Of a stretch of 64,000 nucleotides of DNA, positions 1 through 9,064 are shown in pieces. The DNA is taken from NCBI GenBank assembly GCA_049487715.1, contig CP150558.1, positions 558,001-622,000 of the forward strand. The letters run 5' to 3'. The notes beneath the pieces were generated by a model. That model made no database searches. It was not told the origin of the DNA and worked only from the letters and a program-made list of their open reading frames with translations. Numbering within the stretch: the stretch's first letter is position 1; every line of letters begins with the position of its first letter. The DNA is from Pycnococcus provasolii (lineage: Eukaryota > Chlorophyta > Pseudoscourfieldiophyceae > Pseudoscourfieldiales). The translations under genes and the position numbers were made by a program.

Positions 1-135
1 GGCCTTAATTTTCGCCTCGAGTGCGATCCGTTCGGCGTAGTCGAAATCGGCGTCTGAGAGAACGAGAGAGGAGTCAGGCAACTGAGGAGAGAGCAACGTG
101 TGCACTGGTACTGGTGGTGGTGGTGGGGCGGACAT
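1..135 (-). CDS. N-terminal fragment of an unrecognised protein, cut by the left window edge
   Basis: An open frame on the minus strand starts at an ATG at 135-133 and stays open for 45 codons to base 1. The protein begins MSAPPPPPVPVHTLL, and later contains SDADFDYAERIALEAK, which is acidic and then amphipathic. The proline run followed by a helical segment looks like real coding sequence, but no domain is identifiable from so short a piece. It is divergent from the FMN reductase gene at 502, with 366 bases between the two starts. The rest of the gene lies outside the window, so nothing can be said about function. Confidence 0.55.
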   Translation of the reverse strand, partial: MSAPPPPPVPVHTLLSPQLPDSSLVLSDADFDYAERIALEAKIKA

Positions 136-501
136 GATTCCCAGTACTTCGCCGAATGAATCGGGGGAGGGGAAGATTTGAAACTCAAGAACTCGATTCG
201 GCACTCGCTTTCTCGCTCGCTGTTAACAACCTAATTCTTTCGTCATCCCGTATAAATGCCTTGAGTATTTCCTCCAAGGTTTTACAGCTTCTTGGTGTAT
301 TCTCGTAGTGGTTCGGGGAGGGGTCTCTGGGGGGGGGGGGGGGCTGATTATTTTGCTCGTCTCTCGTAGTGGTATGAACCAGGTCCAGGTGGTCTGCTTT
401 GCCCGGCCTGCTTCGCTGGTGCTGTGCAAGGCTGTTGCTTGTGTTGGTTCGTTTTCAAAAAGTCCAAACGCACTTGGGCCTGTTCTGTTGTCCATCCTGT
501 C
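136..501. other. Divergent intergenic region with a G15 run
   Basis: This gap separates two divergent starts (minus-strand gene at 135, plus-strand gene at 502) and should hold both promoters. It contains a run of 15 G at 329-343. Open frames here are short and biased by the G run, and I see no gene. Confidence 0.5.
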
Positions 502-1191
502 ATGGAGACCGTGAGCAGTGTGCGCATCCTGAACACGCTCGTGATTCTTGGCAGCGCGCGCAACGTCGTCCCGCCGTGGGGCGGCGTCGCGCGACTCGGA
601 GACCGCGTGCTCCAGCACGTCGTCTCCGTGCTGGAAAGCAGAGAGACGGTACTGGGAACGGAAGTTATCAAACACGCAACCACCGTGATCGACCCGCTCA
701 CCGCGTTCGGACCAGGGGGCGCACTCTGCGGCGACGGACACCTCTCGACGCCGCACTTCTTCCTCAAGCCAGGAACCGACGCGCAGATGGACCAAATGGC
801 GAACACAATACGCGCGGCGGACTGCTATGTCGTCGTCACGCCAGAGTACAACCACAGCATACCGCCGGCTTTGACGAGCTTGATGGGACACTTCGGGGGA
901 AGCAACTACGCGCTCAAGCCCTCCGCCATCGTCACATACAGTCCTGGGCCGTTTGGAGGCATGCGATGCGCAATGGCTCTCAGGCCGTTCCTCAGCGAGC
1001 TCGGATGCCTGCCGATATCGAAGCTCGCGGCGTTTCCCAACCCCGCGGAGCTATTTCGCGACGACGGAACGCCCACGGACGCCAACCACAGGATGCTCAA
1101 GCAGCTGCCAAGCATGCTCGCGGAGCTCGAGTGGATGGCAACGGCTATGCAAAAAATGAGACACAGCGCTGGACCGCCGCCGAGGGAGTGA
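502..1191 (+). CDS. NADPH-dependent FMN reductase family protein
   Basis: A 229-residue flavodoxin-fold oxidoreductase. Family members bind FMN and reduce flavins, quinones or metal ions with NAD(P)H. The N-terminal strand and phosphate loop read VILGSARNVVPPWGG, the place of the GSxRxxS loop that binds FMN phosphate. The family signature VTPEYNHSIPPALTSLMGH (PEYN plus S.P..L) lies at about residues 112-132 and is followed by KPSAIVTYSPGPFGGMRCA. The start at 502 (METVSS) is chosen because it sits just before the first beta strand. The open frame continues upstream to 424, but that part looks like leader. The length fits a single-domain member with no transit peptide, so it is probably cytosolic. 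It converges on the next gene with only 60 bases between the two stops. Confidence 0.85.
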   Translation: METVSSVRILNTLVILGSARNVVPPWGGVARLGDRVLQHVVSVLESRETVLGTEVIKHATTVIDPLTAFGPGGALCGDGHLSTPHFFLKPGTDAQMDQMANTIRAADCYVVVTPEYNHSIPPALTSLMGHFGGSNYALKPSAIVTYSPGPFGGMRCAMALRPFLSELGCLPISKLAAFPNPAELFRDDGTPTDANHRMLKQLPSMLAELEWMATAMQKMRHSAGPPPRE

Positions 1192-1251
1192 AGGTGCGCG
1201 AGTAATACAGTAGACTATTATTTACAATTCTTCACTTCACTTCACTTCACG

Positions 1252-1953
1252 TCACGGCGACGGAGACAGCTCGTCAATCGGCTCGAGCGCGTCCGTTGGC
1301 GTGCAGCTTGTCTTGCGGCGCAGTTCCTTATCCAGCGCCCGCAAGCGCTGGTTTTCTGCGAGTCGGCGGTGTCGGTCCTTGTCGAGTGCGTCCTCCGTCT
1401 GGTGGCGGAATGCGCGCCTGAGCCCGACGCGACGCCCAAGCTGGTGCAGCTTTCCAACCTCGCTTGCCGCACGGCGCTTCGCCAAGCCGTCGAGACGCAG
1501 GCGCTCCGAGCGCGCCGTTGCCTTCATGAACGAGGGCGTGGCATCTCCTGCAGCCTTATCATCGCCGTCGGTATCCTTGCTCGTCTGCGTTCGTATTCCA
1601 GCCCGTGTACGTTCGTGCGTGGGCGACGTGCTTGACGACGCCTTGAATCTGGCGAGTGACTCTTGCACACACTGCGGTGCGCTCGACTCCGCACCCTTTA
1701 CGGCACCCCCATTGCCCGAGAGTCGCGAAAGCGGCGTGCGCGCTTGAGGTGTGCGCGCGCTGTGTTGGTCGTCACCGTCGTCCCCGTCATCCCCGTCGCC
1801 GCCGCCGTCGTCATTGCGTATGTGGTTATGTATGTGTCGCTCTCTCCGACTTTGGTGCAGACTTTGGTGAACTTTCGTCGAAGGTCGTCGGCCGAAGTGG
1901 TCGAGCGAGTTCTTTGTGCCTGAGGAGTTGTTGTTCTTCTGCGTGTTCGCCAT
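1252..1953 (-). CDS. Hypothetical basic, low-complexity protein
   Basis: A 233-residue protein starting MANTQKNNNSSGTKN at an ATG. It has an acidic Gly/Asp stretch near residues 48-62 and a Ser/Thr-rich middle. The C-terminal half is Arg/Lys-rich and probably helical, beginning around PSFMKATARSERLRLDGLAK and running through HRRLAENQRLRALDKELRRK. No known domain is recognised. The basic helices could bind nucleic acid or form a coiled coil, but that is only inference from composition. It converges tail to tail on the FMN reductase with a 60-base gap. It is probably a real gene because the frame is continuous and the composition changes in a protein-like way, but no homology supports it. Confidence 0.5.
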   Translation of the reverse strand: MANTQKNNNSSGTKNSLDHFGRRPSTKVHQSLHQSRRERHIHNHIRNDDGGGDGDDGDDGDDQHSARTPQARTPLSRLSGNGGAVKGAESSAPQCVQESLARFKASSSTSPTHERTRAGIRTQTSKDTDGDDKAAGDATPSFMKATARSERLRLDGLAKRRAASEVGKLHQLGRRVGLRRAFRHQTEDALDKDRHRRLAENQRLRALDKELRRKTSCTPTDALEPIDELSPSP

Positions 1954-2861
1954 ACCTTATGGTTGAACAAACCAAACCAAGTGCGTGAGGTGTGAATGAA
2001 CGAACACGTGTACGAACGAACTAAAACCAAACAAAATGTGTGAACCAGCCAACACACACACACACCGCGTAAGCGTAAGCGCCGGCCGAACGCTTACGAT
2101 AGTACTACGATACTGTATTCGCAAGGATGGCGGGGTCCCACCCTGGTACATACGGGACGGCGCACTCACGGGACAGGTGACGCGTGAGACTTCGAGTCCC
2201 TTGACTCGCGTGCGACTTCTTTGTGTGCGACTTCTTCGGCCTTGGCTGCTTTATTAAAGCAGAGCGCACAGGCCGGCCTGGCTTCCTCGCATGACCACCC
2301 ACCCTCCTGACTGAACCAACGGACCCGCCGCCGATTGCCGAACTCTCGCAGTGTCGCACAGGTGTATCGGGCGTGTATCTACCTTTACCTTGAAACGGTC
2401 TCAGACCACCTCGGGTGGTCTACCATCAGTCTCACCATCACCTCACTCCTCAGCCCGTGCCTGAGAAGGTCACCTCTGTCTCGACCGTTTGTCTCGACCA
2501 GGAAGGTGGTACGACCTAAGAACCTGCCAGAATATGCCGGCGTCATGGCGTCGTCGCCACTCGCCGGCGGTGGAAGAAGCGCGCGTAGTGGTGCAGTCTA
2601 AGGTGTTAGGCAGGCCGCCCCGGGACTGCGCGGATGACTGGTGCGGTGCAGGTGTGGCCTCAAGTGAGAGCATGTAACAACATCTTCAACAACAAACCAA
2701 CTGGAGGGGGAAGGCGACCTTTAAGTGAAGAATGGGTTCACCTTAAGGTTGTTTGGGACAAGATGTTCTTGTTGATGTTACAACATGAGCTTACACAAGG
2801 TGTACACACACCACACCAGCGCACCAGCGCATAACAAATATCAACTTCGATCGCTCACTGA
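1954..2861. other. Intergenic region, no gene seen
   Basis: About 900 bases between two minus-strand genes. It should contain the promoter of the gene starting at 1953. Only short, compositionally random frames are present, and a short CA run lies near 2052-2063. I see no RNA gene or repeat. Confidence 0.4.
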
Positions 2862-3272
2862 TCATGGCGGCAGACTTGTACCTGCGGCCCAGTGCCTTCG
2901 TCGGTTGCGCCGGCCTGTATTTCTGTTCACTTTCTTAAAGTCCTTGAGGATCTCGCCTCTCAGCGGCTTGCCCGGCGTGTGCAGGCGAACCTGTCCACCA
3001 ACGGTGTTTACGAACTGCTGTTTGCCGTGCTCTGGGTGTCTGACGGTTCTCATCGCCCCCTCCTCGTGCAAGTGCGCGTGACTTGTCGATCCCTCCATCA
3101 CTCCTGCGAGCTTCGACGCCATCTTTCCTTTTGGGTTGTGGAAGACCGTTGGTTTTCCGAACAGCTGTTTTTGTGCTCGTGCCGTGGGTGCGACAAGAAG
3201 GAGAAGCAATACAAGCAGTAGCGTCAGCGTGTGATATGCGGCGGACTTGCACGTGCGCGGTACGCGGCCCAT
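2862..3272 (-). CDS. Small secreted hypothetical protein
   Basis: About 136 residues from the ATG at 3272 (MGRVPRTCKSAAYH). In-frame ATGs at 3290 and 3365 would lengthen the N-terminus. The chosen start gives a textbook signal peptide: a basic n-region, a long Leu/Val hydrophobic core (TLLLVLLLLLVAP), then a likely cleavage site at TARA/QK. The mature part is about 100 residues, basic and His/Gly-rich (KPTVFHNPKGKMASKL, HAHLHEEGAM) and ends in an Arg-rich tail (RNTGRRNRRRH). It has no cysteine pairs and no recognisable domain. It is likely secreted or in the secretory pathway; its function is unknown. Upstream lies the region holding the Tc1-like element. Confidence 0.55.
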   Translation of the reverse strand: MGRVPRTCKSAAYHTLTLLLVLLLLLVAPTARAQKQLFGKPTVFHNPKGKMASKLAGVMEGSTSHAHLHEEGAMRTVRHPEHGKQQFVNTVGGQVRLHTPGKPLRGEILKDFKKVNRNTGRRNRRRHWAAGTSLPP

Positions 3273-3365
3273 GTGCGTGCGCGTCGGCATCGCGAGACCG
3301 CGGTGTGTGCGCGGCCGCGTGTGGCAACTCCAGAAGGGGGGCCGAGTCTCGGGTGTAAAATCCAT

Positions 3366-3851
3366 ACTTCTACATAGGAATATGTACCTATGACCATGAC
3401 ATCACAGTATGTGGATTAAGTACGACCCAGCGTTAGGGGTTAGGGCCGTATCCGCTGTGACTTACCGTAGGGCGTAGGGTACTTCACAGCAGAGCAGCCC
3501 CCAGGCTGCCAGTCCCCAGGTGCCTCCCCAGTCCCCAGGCGCCGGGCTGGACTGGACCCGGCTGCCCGGTGGTGGGCTGGCATTCTTGGAGCTGCTCCTG
3601 AAGACCAAGTCAGAGCTGCTCCCAGTCCTCCAGACTGGGTGGTGGGCAGGGGGCTGCTGAGTGCTGTGTCTTCTGCCCCAGGGGATCTGCTCTGCTAAAG
3701 GTAATAAGAGAGACCTATAAGAGAGAGCTATTTTTGCTGAGAGAGTTGTATTTGTGCTGAGCTACTTTTGCTCTGGCTCACTCACACTCCCAGGGCTTTG
3801 CCTCCAGGCCTCCAGGTGGTAGGAAGGCCGGAAGGGTAGTCCAAGAAGGAG
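3366..3851. other. Gene-free region with degenerate G/C-rich repeats
   Basis: This stretch is rich in short imperfect repeats of a CCCCAGG/CCAGGTG type (about 3500-3670), followed by purine-rich GAGAG motifs near 3708-3750. A short GTTAGGGGTTAGGG telomere-like motif lies near 3434. There is no credible open frame. It lies directly upstream of the foldback element and may be old repeat debris. Confidence 0.35.
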
Positions 3852-4389
3852 TACAGAGGTCCACAAAAGTTAAGTCCGCTACTCAACGGGGTGTAACTTT
3901 GTGATAACTTGTCGGATTTCAGTGATCTTTGGTGCCAACCTTCCTAAAAAACTTAGCTCTTTCGATAGAAACAGTCCGCGTATTCGTGCGACATCGGCAT
4001 AGTGGTCGTGCAGAAAACAAGGGGGCACGAAAACGCAAGGTGGTATTTTTCGGGCCCGAAAAGTCCAAAGCCGCGTTCAGGTCGGACCCCTCCCTCCAGG
4101 GGACCGGGATCGGGAAATTCTTTTTTTGGGGGGGTGGGGCCTTCCCCAATCAAAGTCTAGGTTGTTCCCTTGGTATGATTTTATACCACCTTGCGTTTTC
4201 GTGCCCCCTTGTTTTCTGCACGACCACTATGCCTCACACTATGCCGATGTCGCACGAATACGCGGACTGTTTCTATCGAAAGAGCTAAGTTTTTTAGGAA
4301 GGTTGGCACCAAAGATCACTGAAATCCGACAAGTTATCACAAAGTTACACCCCGTTGAGTAGCGGACTTAACTTTTGTGGACCTCTGTA
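3852..4389. mobile_element. Non-autonomous Tc1/mariner-type foldback element (MITE)
   Basis: The two ends are long near-perfect inverted repeats: about 195 bases on the left (3852-4046) and about 207 on the right (4183-4389). The extra length of the right arm is a 12-base insertion beside the GACCACTATGCC segment. Both termini read TA then CAGAGGTCCACAAAAGTT inward. The flanking TA on each side fits the TA target duplication of the Tc1/mariner superfamily, and a CAG start followed by GGACAAAAGT-like sequence is usual for Tc1-type ends. The core of about 135 bases (4047-4182) is G/C-rich and has no transposase. The element could move only with a transposase supplied from elsewhere. The terminal structure is seen directly; the superfamily assignment is inference. 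Confidence 0.8.
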
Positions 4390-5066
4390 TTGAGGCCACA
4401 GGCAACCACCTAGGTCAGGCCACCCCCCACGCTCCCTCCTAGAAGTACCAACCTAGGCGAGGAGGTCCAGGGAGTATTTGTCTCCCAGCCAGCGGGACCC
4501 GTGAGTGAGCTTTCCGTTGGCGTTGGGTCCGTCCCTCCCACGACCCCACCTGAGGGCCTGCACCTTGCAGGGGTCCCACGGGGAAGGTCTCAGGAGTCCC
4601 GTCCGCGCCGCAGGGGTCCCGTCCGCCCCGGCAGCCCGTCCCCGGGCTAGAACTTATGGCGCCCTGGCCGGTTCTTCTCTCCGGGGCCGCGCCGGCGCCG
4701 CTCTCCGGGGGGTTACCCTTAGAGGCCGCCTTAAGGCCGTCCTTAAGGCTTACTCCCCCACCTCCGGCGCCGGGTATGCTTTTTGATATTCTAACTCTTA
4801 TACTAATTCTTGTACTATGTTTGGTCTTGGTGTGTTCTCGTCCGATTCTTGGTGGTGGTGGTCTGTTCTTCGTCGGATGTGTGTCTTCATGGATGTGGTG
4901 GTGTGTGCTATTTCGACGGATACCCTTAAGCGTCTCTCCTCTTAAGAGCTTGCAGAGCGACGCTTGTGAATCAGGTGAAGGTGTGGGAAAACGCAGACGC
5001 GCAGGTGCCTTGTGTTCCCCTTACGGATACACGCGAACAAAGACATCCTCGGCGACATCCCAAGTC
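4390..5066. other. 5' flank of the large membrane-protein gene
   Basis: A gap of 677 bases. The frame of the downstream gene is open here back to an ATG at 4656, but composition argues for leader: Pro/Gly-rich stretches, then a T-rich hydrophobic run, and no protein-like organisation until the signal peptide at 5067. No other gene is seen. Confidence 0.4.
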
Positions 5067-8000
5067 ATGGCACAACGCGGGACGGCCGCTCTTTGGCTGA
5101 CACTGCTTCTCGTGCTCGCGCTGCCACAGCAGCCGACGGCGCTCGGGAAGACCAAGACGGCGGCGGGAAAACCACCCACGCCGACGCCGCACCCTGACAG
5201 CAACGATAGACTACACGCCGACGACGGACCTGTGCCGGACGAACTAGGCAAGTACGTCTGGCGGCAGGAGGCGGTGGCGCACATCGCCAGCCTCACGGCG
5301 AGGTACACGTTCTGCCTGAGCAGGGCGCTTGAACAGGACCAGCACTGCGCGGAGAGCGCGCGGGAGTACGAGAAGGCTGGCGAGATGCGAGAGTGGGCCG
5401 CGCGCGAGCCTGGATGGGACACAATCCTAACAGCCGCCGAGTTCTACGAGGACGCCTCCATCTTGCTGCAGGAAGGACTCGTTGCAGACGCGCTCCGGCA
5501 GCTAGAGCGGTCCATCGCACTGAAGCTGTATCCGTTCAGCGAGCCCACGGCGCTTGCTCGCTGGCAGAAGCACCTCGCAACGCCCGGAGAGGGGTTTCGC
5601 CGGGTTCGCCTCGAACTCGCTGACGCGCTGACGCTCGCCGCTGACTGCGCGCTCGAGCTCGCGCAGGGACACGGGGGCGGACTCGCGGCGCTCGTGCGCG
5701 CCAAGAATGCGCTCGAAACGGCGGCGGAGCTAAGGAGTGTCGAGGATGACACCAGCGCGCTCGACGCAAGCAGTGGATACATGCGCGTACTGCAAAGCGA
5801 AATTCTTGCTGCCGCGGTTGACTCGCTAGCGCAGCTGAGAAGCCGCGAGGTGCGCGCTATGCTGGCATCGCGCGGCTTCGACTGCCGAGAGTGCTCAAAC
5901 ATCAGAGCGCTCGTGCGGCTAGCGCTGCTACTTCACCTTCCGCCCACATCAAGCCTTCCGCAGCGCGCACGCGATCCAATCTGCGACGCAGCGAAGGCTA
6001 AGAAGTCCGACGCCACCGGTGGCGGCACGGAGGATGCTCACGATGCTCTCGTCTCCGAGTCTGTGCGTGTGCGCACGCTGCTCGGGCGTGCCGCTTCTTT
6101 CGTCTCCGCTGAAGCGTTCGAGGCGTTTTCCGTGCCATGCACGGCGAAGTCGAAGTCGATGTGTACGGATGGAAGCGCCTATGTCAGCGATGCTCTGCTT
6201 CTGTGCCCGCCAACCGCGGACGGCCTGATGCACGGCTCGCCTGATGCGGAGCCGTCAGACAAAGCTGATGCGAAGTCGGCAAGAAGCCTTGCAGAGACGG
6301 ACGTTCGCGAGGACAGTGGCAGTAGCAAGGCTGGAGATGGTGAAAATGTCCATCCGCAGAGCCAGGCGAAAACGAAGGGAAAAAGCAAGTCGAGCGGAAA
6401 GGCTCGAGGTGGTGGCAAGGCGAAAGACGCCTCAACGAAGGACAGCCCCATGATCGAAATGGACTTGCAGGAACTCTTCGGCGGTGTTGCAGGGCGCGAT
6501 GCGCCATTCCAGTCCCTGACAGAAAGCTCGGCGACGGCGTCAAAGTCCTCAGCCACAACGTCGCCGGAGACTGGCGCAGCCTCCTTCTCAACACTGATGA
6601 CGAAAATCAAGGGCGACGCAAAGGCGGAGCAGGAGTGGGCAGAGATTCTAGCCGAGGTGATCCAATGGCAGAACCAGCACTGGGGTGGTGTCGAGCACGA
6701 ACGCTTGTCGATGAAGTCGCTTCACGACGAGGGTCTGCAAGCTGGCATGGGATCGCGTCTCGATGCCTTCACAGTCGGATTCGCCGATGCCGACGGCTAC
6801 CTTAACAACGCTGCAGAATTCGTAGAAGGCGATGACATTGGCGATCCGTCATTCGACGATGCGCGTTCCGAGCTCGATCGTCAGCTGCAGGAAGAGCTCA
6901 GCAGACAAATGCTACGGGATGCGCACGCAATGCAGCGTGACGGCTGGGAGGTCCCATTGACGCTGGCGCTTATCGGCGTGGTCTGTGCGCTGGTGTGGCT
7001 TGCTAGAAAGCACCGCCGACAGCTGAGTCGTTTCAGCGTCGAAGCGCTGCTGAATGCAGTTGGCATCGGCGGTAAATCAGGCGAGGGGCGTGCTGGCAAA
7101 GCTGGTGCTGCAAGCGCAACGGCGGCGCTGCGCACCGCGCTGCAGTCCGGCGACCCCGTAAAGGTGAAGCGGGCTCTCGAGACGGCAGAAAAAATCGTTG
7201 CCCCAGGTCCAGGAGTCCAGGCTGTGGATCCCGCCCTTCTCAGGCGCGCGCGCACGTTCCTCTCGGAGCGAAAGCGCGCCGAGAAGGCTTTGGCGGAAGG
7301 TAAGCGACGCGAGGAGATGAAAAGGCTGGAGGCGCAGCAGAAGAAAAAGCTGGAGGAAGCGCAGCGCGAAGCGCGTGGCGCGCCTCGCGCGGCCCCACCT
7401 CCCGCACCTGCTTCGACGGCGACAACTCCGGCGGAAAATAATTCGAAGGAAACTGCTGACCTAATTCCTGTCGAGTTCGCTAAGTCAAGCTTTGCCCTGG
7501 CGGCGGAGCCTGCTGGCGAATCGAAGTCTGACGAAGACGTTTGGGTCAACGCAGGCGAGCGCCATTTCAAGCGCACGTCGCGCGACGTCGAGCCGAATAC
7601 AGAGGAGAAGGGTCGCTATCGATGGTCGAGCGCGTCAAGCGTCGATTCGGGCGATGGCGTAATGTCAAACAGGCGGCCAGCCGCGGCGGCAGCTGCAACT
7701 GCATCGATGGTTCGCAAGGGTTTCATATCAGCACCGGAGAGCCCGGTGTCTCCGCTGACGAACCGCATGGCTCCAAAGACGGCGAGTGCACCGGTGAGTG
7801 CCGCTGCCACGGCCAGGTTGCAGCGACCTTCGGTCCCGATACCGTCACGTCCGTTGGTTGCATCAACGACAACGGCGGCAGCGGCGGCGGGAGCAGCGCC
7901 GCCGCCGCCGACGGTGACAAAGACGACTGCAGATCCCAAGTCTCCGCCTCACGGCACCCGCCCAGGCAAGGTTGGCGCTGGCGCAGCAACTCCGATGCAT

Positions 8001-8825
8001 GCAGCGGCACACGCAAACACGGGAATCCTGCCATCACAGGGCACGCCGTCAGCGCCCGTAAGCTGGTCAGCCGTCACGGCAGGTCCGGAGACGGCTGCCA
8101 ACGCGGCTGCACGCGCTGCTGCGATGACTACAACCGCAATTCCTCAGGCAGCCCAAGAGCCTGCGAAGACGACGTCGCACAGGCGCAGCCGTCGCGGCGG
8201 AGCTCGCGAGAAGGAGAAGGCGCGTCGCGCGCGCGAGAGAGAGATGAACAATGCACTGGCCACAAATCAGGGCATGGCTAGTCTCTTCCAGCAGCCTCTT
8301 CCCGTGCCACCGGTGGGTGGATCCGTGCTGAGCGCTCACGGCTTAAATGCTGACGCGCCTGTTTGGACTGGCCCAAGAGTTTCGGCGCCCATACAGGTTG
8401 CCCAGCATCAGGCTCTTGGCGGATTCGACGCTCAGCAGCGCCGATCGCTCGACTCTCAGCGTCCCGCTGAATGGGCGCCTGGTGGAAGTGCCGCGTCGCC
8501 GCCGGTGTCCGCGTCGCCGCCGTCCACCGGACTGCTTGCCACCCTCGGTGGATCCATCTGGTCTCCTTCAGGCCCGACGGCGTCTGCGACTCCAGCGGCC
8601 ACTTCCGCTGCTTCGCCGAGCCCATTTGATCTCTTCAGTGGTGGTATTGGAGGCATCTGGTCGTCTGGCAACAACGCGAATGCCACACGTACATCCACCG
8701 CTGGTCAAACCCCTCTGGACGCTACGCGCCCGACGGAGAGCAACCACCGTCGCCAAGATTCCGGCTCAGACTGGGAAAACCTTAGCCGCAGCCTGTGGGC
8801 TAGTAGCGCACCGCGCGTCGAGTAA
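5067..8825 (+). CDS. Large secretory-pathway membrane protein with a MANF-like CxxC segment
   Basis: A 1252-residue protein of unknown function. The start at 5067 is chosen because it yields a clear signal peptide (MAQRGTAALWLTLLLVLALP, then TALG). Residues about 50-300 are alpha-helical and rich in Leu/Ala. At about 259-290 the segment EVRAMLASRGFDCRECSN is followed by a Leu-rich helix; its spacing resembles the SAP-like CxxC region of MANF/ARMET proteins, a tentative match. An acidic/Ser-rich linker follows. One transmembrane helix lies near residues 628-650 (LTLALIGVVCALVWLARKHRR), so the N-terminal half would be lumenal and the C-terminal half cytosolic. The cytosolic part has a Lys/Glu/Arg coiled coil (about 725-770), then a long Ala/Pro/Ser/Thr-rich disordered tail. 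No enzyme motif is visible. An ER-resident scaffold is possible but unproven. Confidence 0.75.
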   Translation: MAQRGTAALWLTLLLVLALPQQPTALGKTKTAAGKPPTPTPHPDSNDRLHADDGPVPDELGKYVWRQEAVAHIASLTARYTFCLSRALEQDQHCAESAREYEKAGEMREWAAREPGWDTILTAAEFYEDASILLQEGLVADALRQLERSIALKLYPFSEPTALARWQKHLATPGEGFRRVRLELADALTLAADCALELAQGHGGGLAALVRAKNALETAAELRSVEDDTSALDASSGYMRVLQSEILAAAVDSLAQLRSREVRAMLASRGFDCRECSNIRALVRLALLLHLPPTSSLPQRARDPICDAAKAKKSDATGGGTEDAHDALVSESVRVRTLLGRAASFVSAEAFEAFSVPCTAKSKSMCTDGSAYVSDALLLCPPTADGLMHGSPDAEPSDKADAKSARSLAETDVREDSGSSKAGDGENVHPQSQAKTKGKSKSSGKARGGGKAKDASTKDSPMIEMDLQELFGGVAGRDAPFQSLTESSATASKSSATTSPETGAASFSTLMTKIKGDAKAEQEWAEILAEVIQWQNQHWGGVEHERLSMKSLHDEGLQAGMGSRLDAFTVGFADADGYLNNAAEFVEGDDIGDPSFDDARSELDRQLQEELSRQMLRDAHAMQRDGWEVPLTLALIGVVCALVWLARKHRRQLSRFSVEALLNAVGIGGKSGEGRAGKAGAASATAALRTALQSGDPVKVKRALETAEKIVAPGPGVQAVDPALLRRARTFLSERKRAEKALAEGKRREEMKRLEAQQKKKLEEAQREARGAPRAAPPPAPASTATTPAENNSKETADLIPVEFAKSSFALAAEPAGESKSDEDVWVNAGERHFKRTSRDVEPNTEEKGRYRWSSASSVDSGDGVMSNRRPAAAAAATASMVRKGFISAPESPVSPLTNRMAPKTASAPVSAAATARLQRPSVPIPSRPLVASTTTAAAAAGAAPPPPTVTKTTADPKSPPHGTRPGKVGAGAATPMHAAAHANTGILPSQGTPSAPVSWSAVTAGPETAANAAARAAAMTTTAIPQAAQEPAKTTSHRRSRRGGAREKEKARRAREREMNNALATNQGMASLFQQPLPVPPVGGSVLSAHGLNADAPVWTGPRVSAPIQVAQHQALGGFDAQQRRSLDSQRPAEWAPGGSAASPPVSASPPSTGLLATLGGSIWSPSGPTASATPAATSAASPSPFDLFSGGIGGIWSSGNNANATRTSTAGQTPLDATRPTESNHRRQDSGSDWENLSRSLWASSAPRVE

Positions 8826-9064
8826 AATCGATCCCTTTTCAAGTAACACAAAACGGATGATTATGATTCCGCTGAAAATGGCACAATGCAACACGAAGAG
8901 AGATTTTTCACACATAAATAATAGGATATTACTTTTTCTTTCTTTTAGAATAAAGCGTCACCCGCACCCATCCCAATTTTGTTAAAACCCATCTGCGGCG
9001 AAACTTTTCTATTTCCCTGAACCCACAGCAAGAAAAAAAACATACATTGGCGTCAACTGCCTTC

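Noticed and set aside
399-1205. A 268-codon plus-strand frame overlapping the FMN reductase
   Set aside because: Shifted frame of the reductase gene, Arg/Ala-rich, with no family features.
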